A DNA stretch of 64,000 bases from Gracilimonas sp046602855 (GTDB lineage: Bacteria; Bacteroidota; Rhodothermia; Balneolales; Balneolaceae): positions 1,178,001-1,242,000 of the forward strand of contig NZ_JBKINJ010000001.1 in assembly GCF_046602855.1 (NCBI RefSeq), given 5' to 3'. The translations under genes were made by a program, and so were the position numbers. Under the pieces are notes generated by a model, which saw nothing but the letters and a program-made list of their open reading frames with translations, ran no database searches and was not told the origin of the DNA. Shown piece after piece: positions 63,582 to 64,000 of this stretch (positions are counted from its first letter, which is position 1; each line of letters starts with the position of its first letter).

Positions 63582-64000
63582 ATGCCAAACACTGAAGCCA
63601 AAGAAGTTCCATACAAGCCAACATCCCCAAACTCAAAACTGGATTTTGCCTCAGTTTGGGAATATGATCCTGCACCCCAGGATTCAGGCTTTGCCGAGAT
63701 CAAAGAACAGTACAACCTTTTCATAGGCGGCAATTTTGTTAAGCCATCTAAAGGCCGTTACTTTAAAAGTACTAATCCTGCCACTGAAGAAGTGATCACT
63801 GAATTTGCTGAGGCTACCCAAAAGGATGTTGATAAAGCTGTTAAAGCTGCTCGAAAGGCCTTTGAGGGTGAATGGTCTCGTATATCGGCTAAAGAACGTG
63901 GCAAGTACATCTATCGTATTGCAAGAATGATTCAGGAAAGAGCTCGTGAATTTGCTGTACTTGAAAGTATGGATGGTGGTAAACCTATCCGCGAATCCCG
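63582..64000 (+). CDS. Aldehyde dehydrogenase family protein (5' part, cut by window edge)
   Basis: The first 139 codons are in the window and no stop is reached. After a 40-residue leader comes YNLFIGGNFVKPSKGRYFKS, TNPATEEVITEFAEATQKDV and SRISAKERGKYIYRIARMIQ, then LESMDGGKPIRES, which match the N-terminal NAD-binding part of aldehyde dehydrogenases. The catalytic Cys lies outside the window. The ATG at 63582 follows deoC by 40 bases, so both are likely one operon acting on deoxyribose breakdown. Confidence 0.92.
   Translation, partial: MPNTEAKEVPYKPTSPNSKLDFASVWEYDPAPQDSGFAEIKEQYNLFIGGNFVKPSKGRYFKSTNPATEEVITEFAEATQKDVDKAVKAARKAFEGEWSRISAKERGKYIYRIARMIQERAREFAVLESMDGGKPIRES

Overview
The window looks like part of a chromosome from a Balneolaceae-type bacterium (Balneolota, close to Bacteroidota, in the range of Gracilimonas or Balneola). 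This is an inference from family content: type III glutamine synthetase, YjgP/YjgQ lipopolysaccharide permeases, many six-bladed beta-propeller proteins, DUF4290-like and DUF2141 proteins, a menaquinone pathway, a GldE-like protein next to ssb, and almost no Shine-Dalgarno sites. No rRNA, tRNA or CRISPR array was seen.

Region 1 (about 1-8000) is a visibly AT-rich integrated element. It has a long gene-poor leader with 7-bp tandem repeats, a 509-aa protein with features of a family A or single-subunit polymerase-like replication protein, a small XRE regulator pair, several unknown small genes, and a tyrosine recombinase at 6693-7817 preceded by a near-perfect 14-bp inverted repeat. The left end lies outside the window; the right end is probably between 7818 and 8038.

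Region 2 (8039-25027) is core chromosome: two overlapping LptF/LptG-type permeases, a DUF3467 protein, a PLP-dependent cysteine synthase, and menaquinone biosynthesis in two tight blocks, menF-menD-menH-menB and menA-menC-menE. The blocks are separated by csaA, a type III glutamine synthetase and small genes.

Region 3 (25028-46050) is accessory and surface-directed. It holds seven six-bladed beta-propeller proteins (four lipoproteins, three secreted), a lipoprotein with two ExbD/TolR-like periplasmic domains, and an RND-adaptor-RND efflux operon interrupted by a DUF559 gene that sits exactly between inverted repeats. At 40570-46046 a co-directional cluster contains a stand-alone AraC-type regulator, a MauE/DoxX-like membrane protein, a small Cys-rich exported peptide with a long NVEALA-like leader, a dedicated signal peptidase I and three propellers. 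This is the best candidate here for an undescribed peptide maturation or display system.

Region 4 (46051-49611) is a mobile pocket: a REP-associated tyrosine transposase (RAYT), seven copies of a two-hairpin REP-like element (counting the pair at 41.7 kb) in both orientations, a HipBA toxin-antitoxin pair between oppositely oriented copies, a second hairpin repeat family, and a degenerate duplicate of the 3' end of purB.

Region 5 (49612-64000) is housekeeping: purB, an M48 metalloprotease lipoprotein, murB, a CNNM/CBS (GldE-like) membrane protein, ssb, tspO, a DUF427 protein, an S9 peptidase, a CPA2 antiporter, a DUF1761 protein, deoC and the start of an aldehyde dehydrogenase gene cut by the window edge.
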